Made by a program: the position numbers and the translations under genes. Positions 8,429 through 17,046 of a stretch of DNA of 64,000 nucleotides are shown here, piece by piece. How positions within the stretch are numbered: the first letter of the stretch is position 1; each line of letters begins with the position of its first letter. This stretch comes from Pseudomonas flavescens (GTDB lineage: Bacteria > Pseudomonadota > Gammaproteobacteria > Pseudomonadales > Pseudomonadaceae): NCBI RefSeq assembly GCF_013408425.1, contig NZ_JACBYV010000001.1:2604001-2668000 (forward strand), read 5' to 3'. The notes beneath the pieces were generated by a model. It was not told the origin of the DNA. It ran no database searches and worked only from the letters and a program-made list of their open reading frames with translations.

Positions 8429-8495
8429 GGGCTGAAGCCCATCCTACGGGGGCTGCAAGCCAGCAGGTGGACTAACGGATTGAGAGCTGAAGCTC
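8429..8495. repeat. REP-like pair of short hairpins
   Basis: The intergenic stretch 8405-8569 contains GGGCTGAAGCCC (8429-8440) and GAGCTGAAGCTC (8484-8495), two 12-base inverted repeats with the same GA centre. The context GCGGGCTGAAGCCCATCCTAC resembles repetitive extragenic palindromes common in Pseudomonas, as I remember them. No gene is visible in the gap. Confidence 0.5.
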
Positions 8496-8569
8496 CCTAT
8501 CCATCGACAATGCCAATCAGCCCCTGCTCGGGCCGTGACGATCACTGAATCGGAAGCGAATCCGTGCCT

Positions 8570-8848
8570 TCAGGCTTCATCGCGGTCCTGGGTCGCGGCT
8601 TCCTTGTCTTCGGACTTTTCATCCTCGGCTTTCTCGCCATTGAGCCACGACTGGGTGGACTCCTGAGCACTGTCTATCTGCTCGCTGAGTTGCTTCGCGG
8701 AATCGCTGAAGGTGTCCTTGGCAATTTGCGCGGCACTTTCCTTGGCGTCTTCAACGGCTTTGTTCGCCGCGTTTTCCGCGGCATCGCAGCCACTGAGCAC
8801 GATGACGCTGATGGCACCGATAGCCAGATACTTCATTGCGAACTTCAT
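8570..8848 (-). CDS. Small lipoprotein of unknown function
   Basis: 92 residues. The start MKFAMKYLAIGAISVIVLSGC gives a lipobox LSGC, so the protein should be lipidated and membrane-anchored. The rest is alanine/glutamate-rich, predicted helical, with a strongly acidic tail (EKAEDEKSEDKEAATQD). I do not recognise a family. GAGG lies 5 bases before the ATG. It is a single-gene unit flanked by the REP-like region and by the VOC-family gene. Confidence 0.75.
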   Translation of the reverse strand: MKFAMKYLAIGAISVIVLSGCDAAENAANKAVEDAKESAAQIAKDTFSDSAKQLSEQIDSAQESTQSWLNGEKAEDEKSEDKEAATQDRDEA

Positions 8849-9027
8849 ATACGCCTCACTCATCGATAGTCGAAACGAAGCTGCTCGTGCAGCCCTCGAA
8901 AACGCGGCGATTATGGCGATGGCGAATGTAAAAAATTCGTTAAAACAGCCGGTCCGAGGCGCCCGCCTTTGTATCGACATATGTGGGGCCATCAGGCGTT
9001 CGAGACGTCGACCTGGCCTGAACCACG

Positions 9028-9465
9028 CTAGCTTATGGCGGGATGCAAAGGCCGCTCCCCCAACCGCTCTACCAGCCTGATCAGGTAGCCGTCGGGGTCC
9101 TGGATGAGCAACTCGCGCTGGCCGACCTCCAGGGCGTCAACCCTGTACCAGGTATCGGTGCAGCCTCGAAACAGGCTGCAGCCCGCCAGGCCAAGGCGAT
9201 GGATGACGGGGCCGACTGCGGGAACGTCCACCTGCAGATTGATGCCCCTTCCGAATGGCCTGGCCAATGGCGCTGTGAGCCATTGGCCTGCCGAGACGTC
9301 AACCTGCTCGAGCATGACCTGAGCGCCATCCAGATCCAGATAGGCGAATCCGTCTTCGGCCCGCTGGTACGCCACCCTGAACCCCAGGCAGGAGACCCAG
9401 AACGCCAGGCTGCTTTGCAGGTCGGTGACCATCAGTTCGGGGACCAGCTTGTTGCGATGAAACAT
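9028..9465 (-). CDS. VOC-family protein, bleomycin-resistance-like
   Basis: 145 residues with the vicinal-oxygen-chelate fold: LVPELMVTDLQSSLAFWVSCLGF at the start, the FAYLDLDGAQVMLEQ strand, and the end motif ELLIQDPDGYLIRLVE. This order matches the bleomycin-binding resistance protein group, which sequesters the drug, but chromosomal homologues often have other roles. The ATG at 9465 is preferred, with GGAGG 6 bases upstream; an upstream extension adds seven residues. It precedes the tRNA-Thr terminator on the same strand. Confidence 0.8.
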   Translation of the reverse strand: MFHRNKLVPELMVTDLQSSLAFWVSCLGFRVAYQRAEDGFAYLDLDGAQVMLEQVDVSAGQWLTAPLARPFGRGINLQVDVPAVGPVIHRLGLAGCSLFRGCTDTWYRVDALEVGQRELLIQDPDGYLIRLVERLGERPLHPAIS

Positions 9466-9520
9466 GAGCGGCCTCCATGCCATCAAGGGCGATCGTCACA
9501 CTCGCGGGGCATTCCAGAAA

Positions 9521-9546
9521 CAGAAAAACCCGCTTCATGCGGGTTT
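9521..9546 (-). terminator. Rho-independent terminator of the tRNA-Thr gene
   Basis: On the minus strand AAACCCGC, a 5-base loop and GCGGGTTT form an 8-bp stem (9526-9533 with 9539-9546), followed by a T-rich run reading TTTTTCTGTTT. It lies 18 bases past the tRNA 3' end. Confidence 0.85.
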
Positions 9547-9563
9547 CAATGGAGATCAATGTC

Positions 9564-9639
9564 TGGTGCCGGAGATAGGAATCGAACCTACGACCTTCGC
9601 GTTACGAGTGCGCTGCTCTACCGACTGAGCTACACCGGC
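9564..9639 (-). tRNA. tRNA-Thr (anticodon CGT)
   Basis: The 76-base minus-strand sequence folds as a cloverleaf: acceptor GCCGGTG pairs with the 3' strand before an encoded CCA (9564-9566); the D arm is GCTC...GAGC; the T arm contains GGTTCGATTCC. The anticodon CGT is at 9604-9606 and reads ACG threonine codons. The anticodon stem shows an A31-C39 mismatch where E. coli has A-U, as I remember it. The gene has its own promoter-like elements upstream and a rho-independent terminator downstream. Confidence 0.95.
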
Positions 9640-9648
9640 GGGAGACGC

Positions 9649-9678
9649 ATTATTCAGCAGGCCAAGCACGCCACTCAA
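9649..9678 (-). promoter_or_regulatory. Promoter of tRNA-Thr
   Basis: On the minus strand TTGAGT (plus 9673-9678) and AATAAT (plus 9649-9654) are separated by 18 bases, close to sigma-70 consensus, and lie about 10 bases before the tRNA 5' end. Confidence 0.6.
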
Positions 9679-9707
9679 GCGCTTTTTCGCCGGCACGGCA
9701 CCTGCTA

Positions 9708-10547
9708 TCAGCCGACCAGTTCGATACGGTCTTCGTGGATATGGATCAGCCCCTGCTTGTACAGGCCACCAATGGCTTTCTTGAAGTTGCCCTTGCTGAC
9801 CCGGAACATGGCGCTGATACGTTCCGGCGAGCTCTTGTCGCTGAGCTCCAGAACGCCGCCGCTTTCGCGCAGGCGATCGAGAATCTGCTCACTGAGGCCA
9901 CCGGCTGCCTGCTGACCGATCGGTTGCAGGCTGAGGCTGATCTTGCCGTCGCCGCGCATCTCCTTGATGAAGCCGGGTTGGCGAATGCCGGGGCGCATGA
10001 AGCCGATCACTTCGTTCTTGTGGATCAGCCCCCAGTGCTTGCCGTTGATGATCGCCTTGAAGCCCATGTCGGTGGGCTCGACCACCAGCAGATCGACTTC
10101 CTCGCCAGCCTTGTAGGTGGCCGGCAGCTTGTCCAGATAGCGGTCCAGGCGTGCGGTCGCAGTGATGCGACGGCTGCGTTTGTCGACGAACACGTGGACC
10201 ACGCAGTAATCACCAATCTGCAGCGGGCGCTTTTCTTCGGAGTGTGGCAGCAGCAGATCCTTGGGCAACCCCCAGTCGAGGAACAGGCCAACGCGATTGA
10301 TGTCGACCACCTTCAGGCTGGCGAACTCGCCGACCTGCACCTTGGGTTTCTCGGTGGTGGCGATCAGCTTGTCTTCGCTGTCCAGATAGACGAACACGTT
10401 GAGCCAGTCTTCCACCTCGCTCGGCGTCTCCTTGGGGATGTAGCGTTTGGGCAGCAGGATTTCGCCATCCGCCCCGCCATCCAGATACAGACCGAAGTCG
10501 GTGTGCTTGACGACCTGCAAGGAATTCATACGTCCGATAACAGCCAT
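9708..10547 (-). CDS. CvfB-family S1 RNA-binding protein
   Basis: 279 residues with the CvfB layout: several S1-like beta-barrels (one around NSLQVVKHTDFGLYLDGG, another around LKVVDINRVGLFLDWG, a third around VVEPTDMGFKAIINGKHWG) and a C-terminal winged helix (SPERISAMFRVSKGNFKKAIGGLYKQG). CvfB proteins bind RNA; in Staphylococcus the homologue affects virulence gene expression. The Pseudomonas role is not known to me. ATG at 10547 is preferred over the upstream in-frame start at 10562; GAGGG is 8 bases before it. The gene stands alone downstream of tRNA-Thr. Confidence 0.88.
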   Translation of the reverse strand: MAVIGRMNSLQVVKHTDFGLYLDGGADGEILLPKRYIPKETPSEVEDWLNVFVYLDSEDKLIATTEKPKVQVGEFASLKVVDINRVGLFLDWGLPKDLLLPHSEEKRPLQIGDYCVVHVFVDKRSRRITATARLDRYLDKLPATYKAGEEVDLLVVEPTDMGFKAIINGKHWGLIHKNEVIGFMRPGIRQPGFIKEMRGDGKISLSLQPIGQQAAGGLSEQILDRLRESGGVLELSDKSSPERISAMFRVSKGNFKKAIGGLYKQGLIHIHEDRIELVG

Positions 10548-10673
10548 GGTGCCTACCCTCATTTTCAGGCCGGCAGTTTACCCGACTCGCCCGCCGGATT
10601 CTCGGCTGTGCGGGCCAGGTGCGACGCATTTTCTGCCCACTGGTCATTGAATGAACAGCGAAGCGCCTCACGG

Positions 10674-10682
10674 TGGTACAAT
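10674..10682 (+). promoter_or_regulatory. Extended -10 promoter element
   Basis: TGGTACAAT at 10674-10682 matches an extended -10 (TGn then TACAAT), 31 bases before the ATG at 10714. No good -35 is spaced correctly, which an extended -10 can tolerate. Confidence 0.4.
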
Positions 10683-10713
10683 AGGCGGCCATCTTGATTC
10701 TCGAGTAGGTTAA

Positions 10714-10905
10714 ATGGCCGTCATGCGCGTCAAAGCATCCCAGAGCAAAGCTAAACCCGCCCCAGCGGTGGAAACCAGCGAATCGATCAACGCCCAGATA
10801 GCGGCGTTTCTTCAGTCCGGTGGCAAGATCCAGGAAATCGCCAAAGGCGTGAGTGGCCAGACCAACGGTCCAGCCAGCCGCCACATTACTATCGCCAAGA
10901 AGTAA
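10714..10905 (+). CDS. Small conserved protein of unknown function (63 aa)
   Basis: 63 residues. The basic N-terminus (RVKASQSKAKPAP) is followed by a compact segment INAQIAAFLQSGGKIQEIAKG and a C-terminal RHITIAKK. The pattern with a helix, GG turn and short strand suggests a small nucleic-acid-binding or ribosome-associated protein, but I do not recognise the family, so this is inference. AGG at 10707-10709 precedes the ATG, and an extended -10 lies upstream. The strand differs from its neighbour CvfB, from which it is divergent. Confidence 0.6.
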   Translation: MAVMRVKASQSKAKPAPAVETSESINAQIAAFLQSGGKIQEIAKGVSGQTNGPASRHITIAKK

Positions 10906-11178
10906 TACCGGTCTGTATCGGCCTGTAGCGTCTGCGTGCCAGGCGCCAGGTCGGCAACCCTCCCCTCGCCCGTCCGGGCAATGATTTGAACGACTTATTT
11001 CTCGTCTTCGCCGCTTGTCGCTGGCGATGAGCACACGCATGTTTCAGAATGATGACACCCGCTTTCAGCGCGGTCGGTTGCTACCGACTCGGCGTCGTGT
11101 CCGCCTGCCATGCAGTGAACCGATGGGCCAGAGCGCGAGCGGGCATGTCGATCACTGGCAACTCCCCGAGGAATATAA

Positions 11179-13395
11179 GTGCGTTTTTTCAGCCCATGGC
11201 TGCAGCGGCCTGTCAGTGCTCTGACGGCGCTGGTTGTCCTGTTCATTGCTCTTCCGCTTGTCAGCCGCTACACCCTGGGCTGGTCACACCCCTTCGGTTA
11301 CCTCTCGGACCTGGCCATCGGCAGCCTGCTGCTGTGGCTGGTCATGCGCCGCGGCCTGCTGCTGGGCATCCCGCTGATTATCGGCTGGGTGACGCTCAAC
11401 CTCGGCACCGTGGAATTGGTCAGTGCCGTCGGCCGCATGCCGGAGCCGGCAGACCTGCACTACCTGACCGATGCACAGTTCCTCAGCCACTCGACCCAAG
11501 GCGGCGGCCTCACTCATCCCTGGCTGGCTGCCGGGCTGATCGCGGCTGCCCTGGCGTTCTTCGTGCTCCTGGCCATCGGCCGCAAACAGCGCGCCAGCAA
11601 ACCCTCGCCCGCCTGGCTGCTCTTGCCGCTCGGCCTGCTCGCCGCTCATGGTATCTATCAGTACCGCAGCCCCAGCGAAGCGGACCAGTGGCTGCAATTC
11701 AACCTGCCACACAAGTGGCTGGCGGAAGGCATCAGCGCCGCGCAGATCGGTGTCGAAAACTGGATCGCCAGGGGGCAGCCAAGCAGCCCGCCAGATGTGA
11801 CCGGGCTGACCCGACTGGACATGGACGGCACCTCGCTGCTGAGCGAGCCAGGCCGCGCGCGCAATGTTCTGATCATCACCCTGGAGGGCATTCCCGGCGC
11901 CTACATCGCCGCCAGTCGCCAGGCCATCGGCAGCAGCTACCAGGCCGATCCGATGCCGCGCCTGAGCCAATGGGCCGAGCGCGGCATGCTGACCCATGAT
12001 TACGTGCTGCACGGCCACCAGACCATTCGCGGGCTCTACGCGATGCTCTGTGGTGACTACGACAAGCTCGCGTCGGGCACGCCGAAAGGCATCGAGCTGC
12101 TGGCCAATGCCGAGCGCAGCGCTCAGTGTCTGCCCGCGCAACTGCGCGAACAGGGTTTCAGCACGCACTTCCTGCAGGGAGCCGGGCTGCGCTTCATGGC
12201 CAAGGACCAGATCATGCCACGCATGGGGTTCGACAAGACCCTCGGCCGCGACTGGTTCCGCAACACACCGTATCTCGACTTCGCCTGGGGCATGGACGAC
12301 AAAGCCTACTTCGAAGGCGCACTGACCTACGTCGACGGCCTGCGCAAGCAGAAAGCGCCGTGGATGCTGACTCTGCTCACCGTCGGCACCCACCAGCCCT
12401 ACTCCGCCCCAGCCGACTACCTCGACCGTCACCCCAGCGCCAAGCAGGCCGCCATCGCCTACCTGGACGACGCCGTTGGCGAGTTTCTCGAGGCGCTCGA
12501 CACGCGTGGCGTACTCGACGACACCCTGGTGATCGTCACCTCCGACGAGTCCCATGGCATCGAGAACGTACGCCTGGCTTCAGCCTGGGGCTTCAACCTC
12601 ATGCTCGCGCCGGAGCAGGCCCAGTTGCCATCGATCAAGGGCGGCGTTTACGGGCATGTCGACCTGACCGCCTCGGTTCTCGACTATTTCGCCCTGCCCT
12701 TGCCGGCGGATATCGCTGGCCGCTCGATGCTGCGTGACTACGCCCAGGGCCGCGAAATCATCTCCTATACCAATGGCCTGCTGCGTGAACACGACGGCCA
12801 CGGCACGCTCACCGAGTGCAACTTCCAGCAGGTCTGCCGCCGTTATGCCAGCCCGGGTTTCATCGCCGATCACGCCGACTACCTGGGTCGCGTCAGTGGC
12901 AAACCGGCGCGCCTGGTGAGTCAGCGCGCCGAGCTGCTGGATCGCTCGCTCAGTGATGGTCAGGGCAACCAGTTGCTGCAGTTCGCCAGCAACGAACGCA
13001 TTCGCCTGCGTACCACACCGGGCGACGACTGGGCCGACAACCTGATCGGCGCCCAGTACCTGGAGTTGCCGAAGGGCACGCAAACCACGGTGACCCTCAA
13101 GGTCAATGCGCTGAAGATGGCCAAGTCGGGCGCCACGCTGCGCCTGAAGACCAAGGAGTTCGATCGCGACGTGCTGATCAACATCCCGGAGATTCCGCTG
13201 CTCAGGGAGGGCCAGCCACTGGAGCTCAGCTTCTCCTTCGACAACCTCGATACGCGCAAGGCATTTTCCTTCCACCTGGTGGGTGAAGGTAAGGGCTCCA
13301 TCGAGATCACCGATTTCAGCGTCGAGACGCGGCCGATGGAAGCCGAACTGCTGGCCGCCCAGGCAGAGGAAGAAAGCGAAGAGCTGGCCCAGTGA
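11179..13395 (+). CDS. LTA-synthase-like sulfatase-fold phosphoglycerol transferase
   Basis: 738 residues. Four or five N-terminal membrane helices (about residues 12-160) precede a sulfatase/alkaline-phosphatase-fold domain. Active-site elements: NVLIITLEG with E236, HGHQTIRG with likely nucleophile T282, TVGTHQPY with H405, and TSDESHG (D456, H459), where LtaS has adjacent DH. A further C-terminal domain of about 170 residues is beta-rich. In Gram-positives this family polymerises glycerol-phosphate; in Gram-negatives members modify periplasmic glucans or lipids. The role here is not shown by sequence. GTG start with GAGGA 6 bases upstream. Confidence 0.82.
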   Translation: MRFFSPWLQRPVSALTALVVLFIALPLVSRYTLGWSHPFGYLSDLAIGSLLLWLVMRRGLLLGIPLIIGWVTLNLGTVELVSAVGRMPEPADLHYLTDAQFLSHSTQGGGLTHPWLAAGLIAAALAFFVLLAIGRKQRASKPSPAWLLLPLGLLAAHGIYQYRSPSEADQWLQFNLPHKWLAEGISAAQIGVENWIARGQPSSPPDVTGLTRLDMDGTSLLSEPGRARNVLIITLEGIPGAYIAASRQAIGSSYQADPMPRLSQWAERGMLTHDYVLHGHQTIRGLYAMLCGDYDKLASGTPKGIELLANAERSAQCLPAQLREQGFSTHFLQGAGLRFMAKDQIMPRMGFDKTLGRDWFRNTPYLDFAWGMDDKAYFEGALTYVDGLRKQKAPWMLTLLTVGTHQPYSAPADYLDRHPSAKQAAIAYLDDAVGEFLEALDTRGVLDDTLVIVTSDESHGIENVRLASAWGFNLMLAPEQAQLPSIKGGVYGHVDLTASVLDYFALPLPADIAGRSMLRDYAQGREIISYTNGLLREHDGHGTLTECNFQQVCRRYASPGFIADHADYLGRVSGKPARLVSQRAELLDRSLSDGQGNQLLQFASNERIRLRTTPGDDWADNLIGAQYLELPKGTQTTVTLKVNALKMAKSGATLRLKTKEFDRDVLINIPEIPLLREGQPLELSFSFDNLDTRKAFSFHLVGEGKGSIEITDFSVETRPMEAELLAAQAEEESEELAQ

Positions 13396-13411
13396 GCGAC
13401 GCGCGTCGGGC

Positions 13412-14146
13412 TCAGTAAATCGCGTAGCGCCGTTCGATTTCTGCGTACTCGCCGCTCGCGCGAATGGCGGCCAGCCCGCGGTCGAAGCGATCACGCAACG
13501 CCTCGTCATGCAGCCCCAGGTGGTAGGCCGTGGCCGGAAACAGCAGGTGTTCGGTGACTGGCTGACCGACATCGACCTGGGCATACACCTCGCGATTGAA
13601 GTAATGCAGGATGCGCCGGTCACCGATCACCACATCCACACGCCCGCTGTAGAGCAGCCGATTGCGGGCGACCTGCTGGGCTTCTTCGTGATAACGCGGA
13701 TTGCTCTCGGCCATCTGCCGAAAGTCGTCGCCGAGCAGGAAGCGCGCACGCTGGAAGGCGCGAACCGAGTAGTGGCGAAGATCAGCGATGCTTTCGATGC
13801 GATAGCCCCGGGAGGCCAGCGACATGGCGACGTTCTGATAGTGGATGTAAGGCTGCGAATAGAAACGCGCCACTCCCCCCTTCGGATTGGTCGTGGTCAT
13901 GGCGTCGATCTCGCCCATGCTGAACGACCGATGCAGGCGCTCCATGGGCGAGTAGTAAGGCTTTACCGTAAAGCCGGCGGCACGTGCTGCGGCGATTACC
14001 ACATCGTACTCGAGCCCTCTGTTCTCTCGTTCGAAGACATAGGGCGGCTTGTGGGTGCCGAAGCCGATTTTCAGCTCCTCGGCCACACAGTCAAGCGCCA
14101 GGAGCGACAGCCCGACCACCCACCACTTCATGCGCATAGCTGCCAC
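13412..14146 (-). CDS. Periplasmic amino-acid-type solute-binding protein (SBP family 3)
   Basis: 244 residues. The N-terminus is a signal peptide ending near DCVA. The mature part starts EELKIGFGTHKPPYVF and contains GLEYDVVIAAARAAGF and the later GRVDVVIGDRRILHYF, as in family 3 solute-binding proteins. No permease or ATPase is nearby, so it may be an orphan binding protein or a sensor-like protein. GTG at 14146 is chosen because GGAG lies 7 bases before it; an ATG at 14137 is the alternative. It is convergent with the LTA-synthase-like gene. Confidence 0.8.
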   Translation of the reverse strand: MAAMRMKWWVVGLSLLALDCVAEELKIGFGTHKPPYVFERENRGLEYDVVIAAARAAGFTVKPYYSPMERLHRSFSMGEIDAMTTTNPKGGVARFYSQPYIHYQNVAMSLASRGYRIESIADLRHYSVRAFQRARFLLGDDFRQMAESNPRYHEEAQQVARNRLLYSGRVDVVIGDRRILHYFNREVYAQVDVGQPVTEHLLFPATAYHLGLHDEALRDRFDRGLAAIRASGEYAEIERRYAIY

Positions 14147-14254
14147 TCATCGGCTCCGTAGTCAGTTGGTATAGCGGGGTCGAATCAGGCTGTCCAGCAC
14201 GGGAAATTGCCGCCCGTGCCACAGCTTACCAACGACTGCGTCAGTTACCGATTG

Positions 14255-14662
14255 TCAAACCAGCGTCGCCCTCGGCCCCAGCCCATCGAACACCTCTGGA
14301 GTGAGCGCCGCGAGACCGTGCCGATCGAGCACCTCGCGGGGATGTTGTTCTCCCGGGAAGGTACTGTCGATCATGCTCAGCAACTGGGAGCCACGCGGCG
14401 TGAGAATGAAGTTCTCGCCATTGCCACCCTCGCTTTGCGGTCGCGGGGCGATGAAGCCGCCAGCGAGCAGCGTGGCTTCGTAGCGGTCGGCCTGAGCCTT
14501 GAGCCCGTCGACATCCTTCACTTCCTGCCCGGCCTGCTGCAGCGCCTCGGCCAGCTCCTCGGCACAGCGGCGCGGCACGAACGCCTGGCCAGCGCTGTTC
14601 TGCACATCGTGCAGGATGCGCTCGATGAGATCCCAGTTATGGGTTTGGGTCTGAGTCGTCAT
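14255..14662 (-). CDS. DUF2513-like protein of unknown function
   Basis: 135 residues. The start HNWDLIERILHDVQ and the later RYEATLLAGGFIAPRP and FILTPRGSQLLSMI resemble DUF2513-like winged-helix proteins, in which a WDLI motif opens the chain and an LTxxGxxLL segment closes a wing. That would make it a DNA-binding or phage-type accessory protein, but the match is by eye and moderate. ATG at 14662 has GGAG 8 bases upstream; a longer frame to 14818 lacks a ribosome site. Stands alone, divergent from the subtilase at 14846. Confidence 0.55.
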   Translation of the reverse strand: MTTQTQTHNWDLIERILHDVQNSAGQAFVPRRCAEELAEALQQAGQEVKDVDGLKAQADRYEATLLAGGFIAPRPQSEGGNGENFILTPRGSQLLSMIDSTFPGEQHPREVLDRHGLAALTPEVFDGLGPRATLV

Positions 14663-14845
14663 ATCATCATCTCCCAGCATTCGGGCACCCGATGGGACTA
14701 TCGGATGCGGCGCTCGCAGGCACCTGTAAAACTGTGACGTCGCTGCACTGAGCAAGGTTCGCCCTATCTGCTCGAACGCAGCCTGAACCAAGGCAAACGG
14801 CGCCAGTCTGAGGCGCATCTCCCCCTTCGCACAAAGGACTCACCC

Positions 14846-16621
14846 ATGCTCCGCCGGCCACCGCTGCGCCCCGTTCTCAGCGCCCTGCTTCTGGCGACCA
14901 TCGCGCCGTCGGTACTGGCGGCCGAGCCGCTGCGGCTCAAGCACCTGTACCGCTGTGAAGACGTACTGGATCGGCAGCGCCAGACCTTCTGCCTCGATGC
15001 CCGAGGCATGGCCAACGGCGAGCTGCAGGTGCTGCTCGATGGCAAGCCGCTGCCCGCCAGTGCCGTGGACCGTCGCGATGGCCTGCGCATCAGCCTGGAC
15101 AGCGACGCTTACCGCAGCGGCCCGCTATGGCTGCAACAGGGTGACGCCGTCAGCAATCCGGTGTGGCTGTCCATGGCGGGCAGCCACGTGCTGGCAGCCA
15201 AGCCCGGTGAAGTGGCCAAGAACATGGATGGCCTGAACACCTATGTCGACCTGGTCAGTGTGGTCATCGAAGAAGACGCCAAGGGCCTCGACACGGCCAG
15301 GGCTCTGGCGAAGAAATACGGCGCTGAAGTGGTCGGCGCGATTCCCCCGCTCAATACCTTCCAGTTGCGCCTGCCGGCCAAGGACCTTGTCCAGCGCGAC
15401 GCCATGGTGCTGCGCCTGGGTAGCGAGTTGAGCGTGGACGCCGTGGTCATCGAGGAGTCCTCGGCGGAGGAGCAGGAGGCGCCGGCCGGCGAGTCCGCGG
15501 ATGCTCATCTCGATGAAGAGGAATGGGCGGCGAACCGCTTCATCGACGCGGTGAACTACTACCAGCGGCGCATCCCTTCGAAACGCTCGCCCATCGACAC
15601 CAAACCGGTACGCATCGGGCTGATCGAGCGCAATGTCGACTTCGACGCTCCGGACTTCAAGGACTACCTCGGCGCCGCCGAACGCGAGGGCCATACCCCT
15701 CACACCCGCCTGTACAGCCGCGACGCCGACAAACCCAACGGGCACGGCTCGACCGTGGCGGGTATTCTCGCCGCGCGCTGGGACAACGGCGGCAATACCG
15801 GCTTCCTGCGTGGGCTGGATGGCGCCGGCCCGGGCTTCGAGGTGATCGTCGACCGCAATTCGGATGCCGGCATCACCGCCAACATCGCGGCCTCGGTCAA
15901 CCTGGTCGAAGACGGCGTTCGCGTGCTGAACTGGAGCTGGGGCATCCACCGCGTGGGCGCCAAGAACATCCATGGCGACGAGATCGACTCGCTGGTGCGC
16001 TCGGGCATTGCCATGAGCGGTTACGAGGAACTGCTGGAGGAATTCTTCCTGTGGCTGCGTCGCGAGCACCCGGATGTCGTGGTGATCAACTCCGCTGGCA
16101 ACGGTGCATCATTCTCCGGCGCCGACGATTACCGCCTGCCCTCCTCCTTCGTCACCGAACAATTGTTCGTGGTCGGCGGTCACCAGCGCAGCGAACGCAA
16201 GGATGTCGCGGTCGACGACCCGGCTTACGTCACCCGACGCAGCTCGTCGAACGTCGATACCCGTGTCGACATCACCGCTGCCGCTTGCGTGCGCGCCTCC
16301 ACCGCAGAAGAAGGCAAACAGGGCAGCGTGCATTGCGGCACCTCCTATGCCACGCCGCTGGTCGCGGGCGTGGTTGCTTCACTTATGTCGATCAACCCCG
16401 AGCTGCATCCCGATCAGCTGCGCATGCTGCTGCGCCGCAGTGCCATGACCATCGGTGAGGAATTCGACTTCGAGCCAACCGATGCCGACGACCTGACGGC
16501 CCCCATTCTGCCCTCCGAGCGCGGCTTCGATCTGAAGGACAAGGACATCGGCCGTTCGGCCAGGCTGGACATGCAAAAAGCCCTGGATCTGACGGTGCGC
16601 AGCCTGGACAGCGTGAAATAG
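14846..16621 (+). CDS. Secreted S8 (subtilisin-like) peptidase with Glu in place of catalytic Asp
   Basis: 591 residues. Residues 1-25 form a signal peptide (ending VLAA). A non-catalytic N-terminal part of about 230 residues is followed by a subtilase domain from about 255. The triad: His H300 in NGHGSTVAG, Ser S500 in GTSYATPLVAG and oxyanion N419 in INSAGN are present, but the first motif reads IGLIERNVDF, with E261 where Asp is normal. The enzyme may be weak, altered or inactive. An acidic linker (EESSAEEQEAPAGES) precedes the domain. It is followed 81 bases later by a small secreted protein that might be its partner. Confidence 0.85.
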   Translation: MLRRPPLRPVLSALLLATIAPSVLAAEPLRLKHLYRCEDVLDRQRQTFCLDARGMANGELQVLLDGKPLPASAVDRRDGLRISLDSDAYRSGPLWLQQGDAVSNPVWLSMAGSHVLAAKPGEVAKNMDGLNTYVDLVSVVIEEDAKGLDTARALAKKYGAEVVGAIPPLNTFQLRLPAKDLVQRDAMVLRLGSELSVDAVVIEESSAEEQEAPAGESADAHLDEEEWAANRFIDAVNYYQRRIPSKRSPIDTKPVRIGLIERNVDFDAPDFKDYLGAAEREGHTPHTRLYSRDADKPNGHGSTVAGILAARWDNGGNTGFLRGLDGAGPGFEVIVDRNSDAGITANIAASVNLVEDGVRVLNWSWGIHRVGAKNIHGDEIDSLVRSGIAMSGYEELLEEFFLWLRREHPDVVVINSAGNGASFSGADDYRLPSSFVTEQLFVVGGHQRSERKDVAVDDPAYVTRRSSSNVDTRVDITAAACVRASTAEEGKQGSVHCGTSYATPLVAGVVASLMSINPELHPDQLRMLLRRSAMTIGEEFDFEPTDADDLTAPILPSERGFDLKDKDIGRSARLDMQKALDLTVRSLDSVK

Positions 16622-16702
16622 CGCACTGGCCGAAAGCCTGAACCTTCACGCTTGGCGGGCACTCAATCGCAGACATGACCCTGCGAAGCGTGAGGAATTG
16701 AG

Positions 16703-16993
16703 ATGATCAAACATATCGCGCCACTCTGCGGCCTGGCCCTGGCGTTGTATGGCGCTGGCCACGCCCAGGCCTGCACGGCCGACGAGGCCGCTGCCAAGGC
16801 TCAGGAACTGGCCGCCAAGGTCGAAGAGATCACCCAGCGCGATCCCGAACGGGCCGCCCTGTTGCGTGAGGAACTCAAGGACGCGGCGCCACAAACCGAA
16901 GCCGACAAGCTGGGCACCGATTGCGACGCGTACGACCAGCGTCTGCGCGAACTGGAGGAGATCGGCGGCGAGGTCGAGGAACAGATGGAGTGA
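16703..16993 (+). CDS. Small secreted helical protein of unknown function
   Basis: 96 residues. The signal peptide ends near AHAQA, leaving a mature domain of about 73 residues with two Cys (first after the cleavage site, CTADEAAAK, second in LGTDCDAYDQ) that could form one disulfide. The rest is charged and helical, likely coiled coil (AAKAQELAAKVEEITQRD). No family recognised. GAGG lies 7 bases before the ATG. It is 81 bases after the subtilase, so a shared transcript is possible; an inhibitor or chaperone role is only a guess. Confidence 0.65.
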   Translation: MIKHIAPLCGLALALYGAGHAQACTADEAAAKAQELAAKVEEITQRDPERAALLREELKDAAPQTEADKLGTDCDAYDQRLRELEEIGGEVEEQME

Positions 16994-17002
16994 GGTTGGC
17001 GA

Positions 17003-17032
17003 TGACAGGCGCGGCATGCAGCGCGCCTGTCA
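17003..17032. terminator. Hairpin between convergent genes
   Basis: TGACAGGCGCG (17003-17013) pairs perfectly with 17022-17032 across an 8-base loop. It lies between the small secreted protein and the convergent helicase gene; there is no T-run. Confidence 0.5.
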
Positions 17033-17046
17033 GCAGCCCTGGCGCG

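Noticed and set aside
11284-12555. 423-codon minus-strand frame
   Set aside because: Antisense to the LTA-synthase-like gene, whose motifs clearly mark the coding strand; composition is that of a shadow frame.
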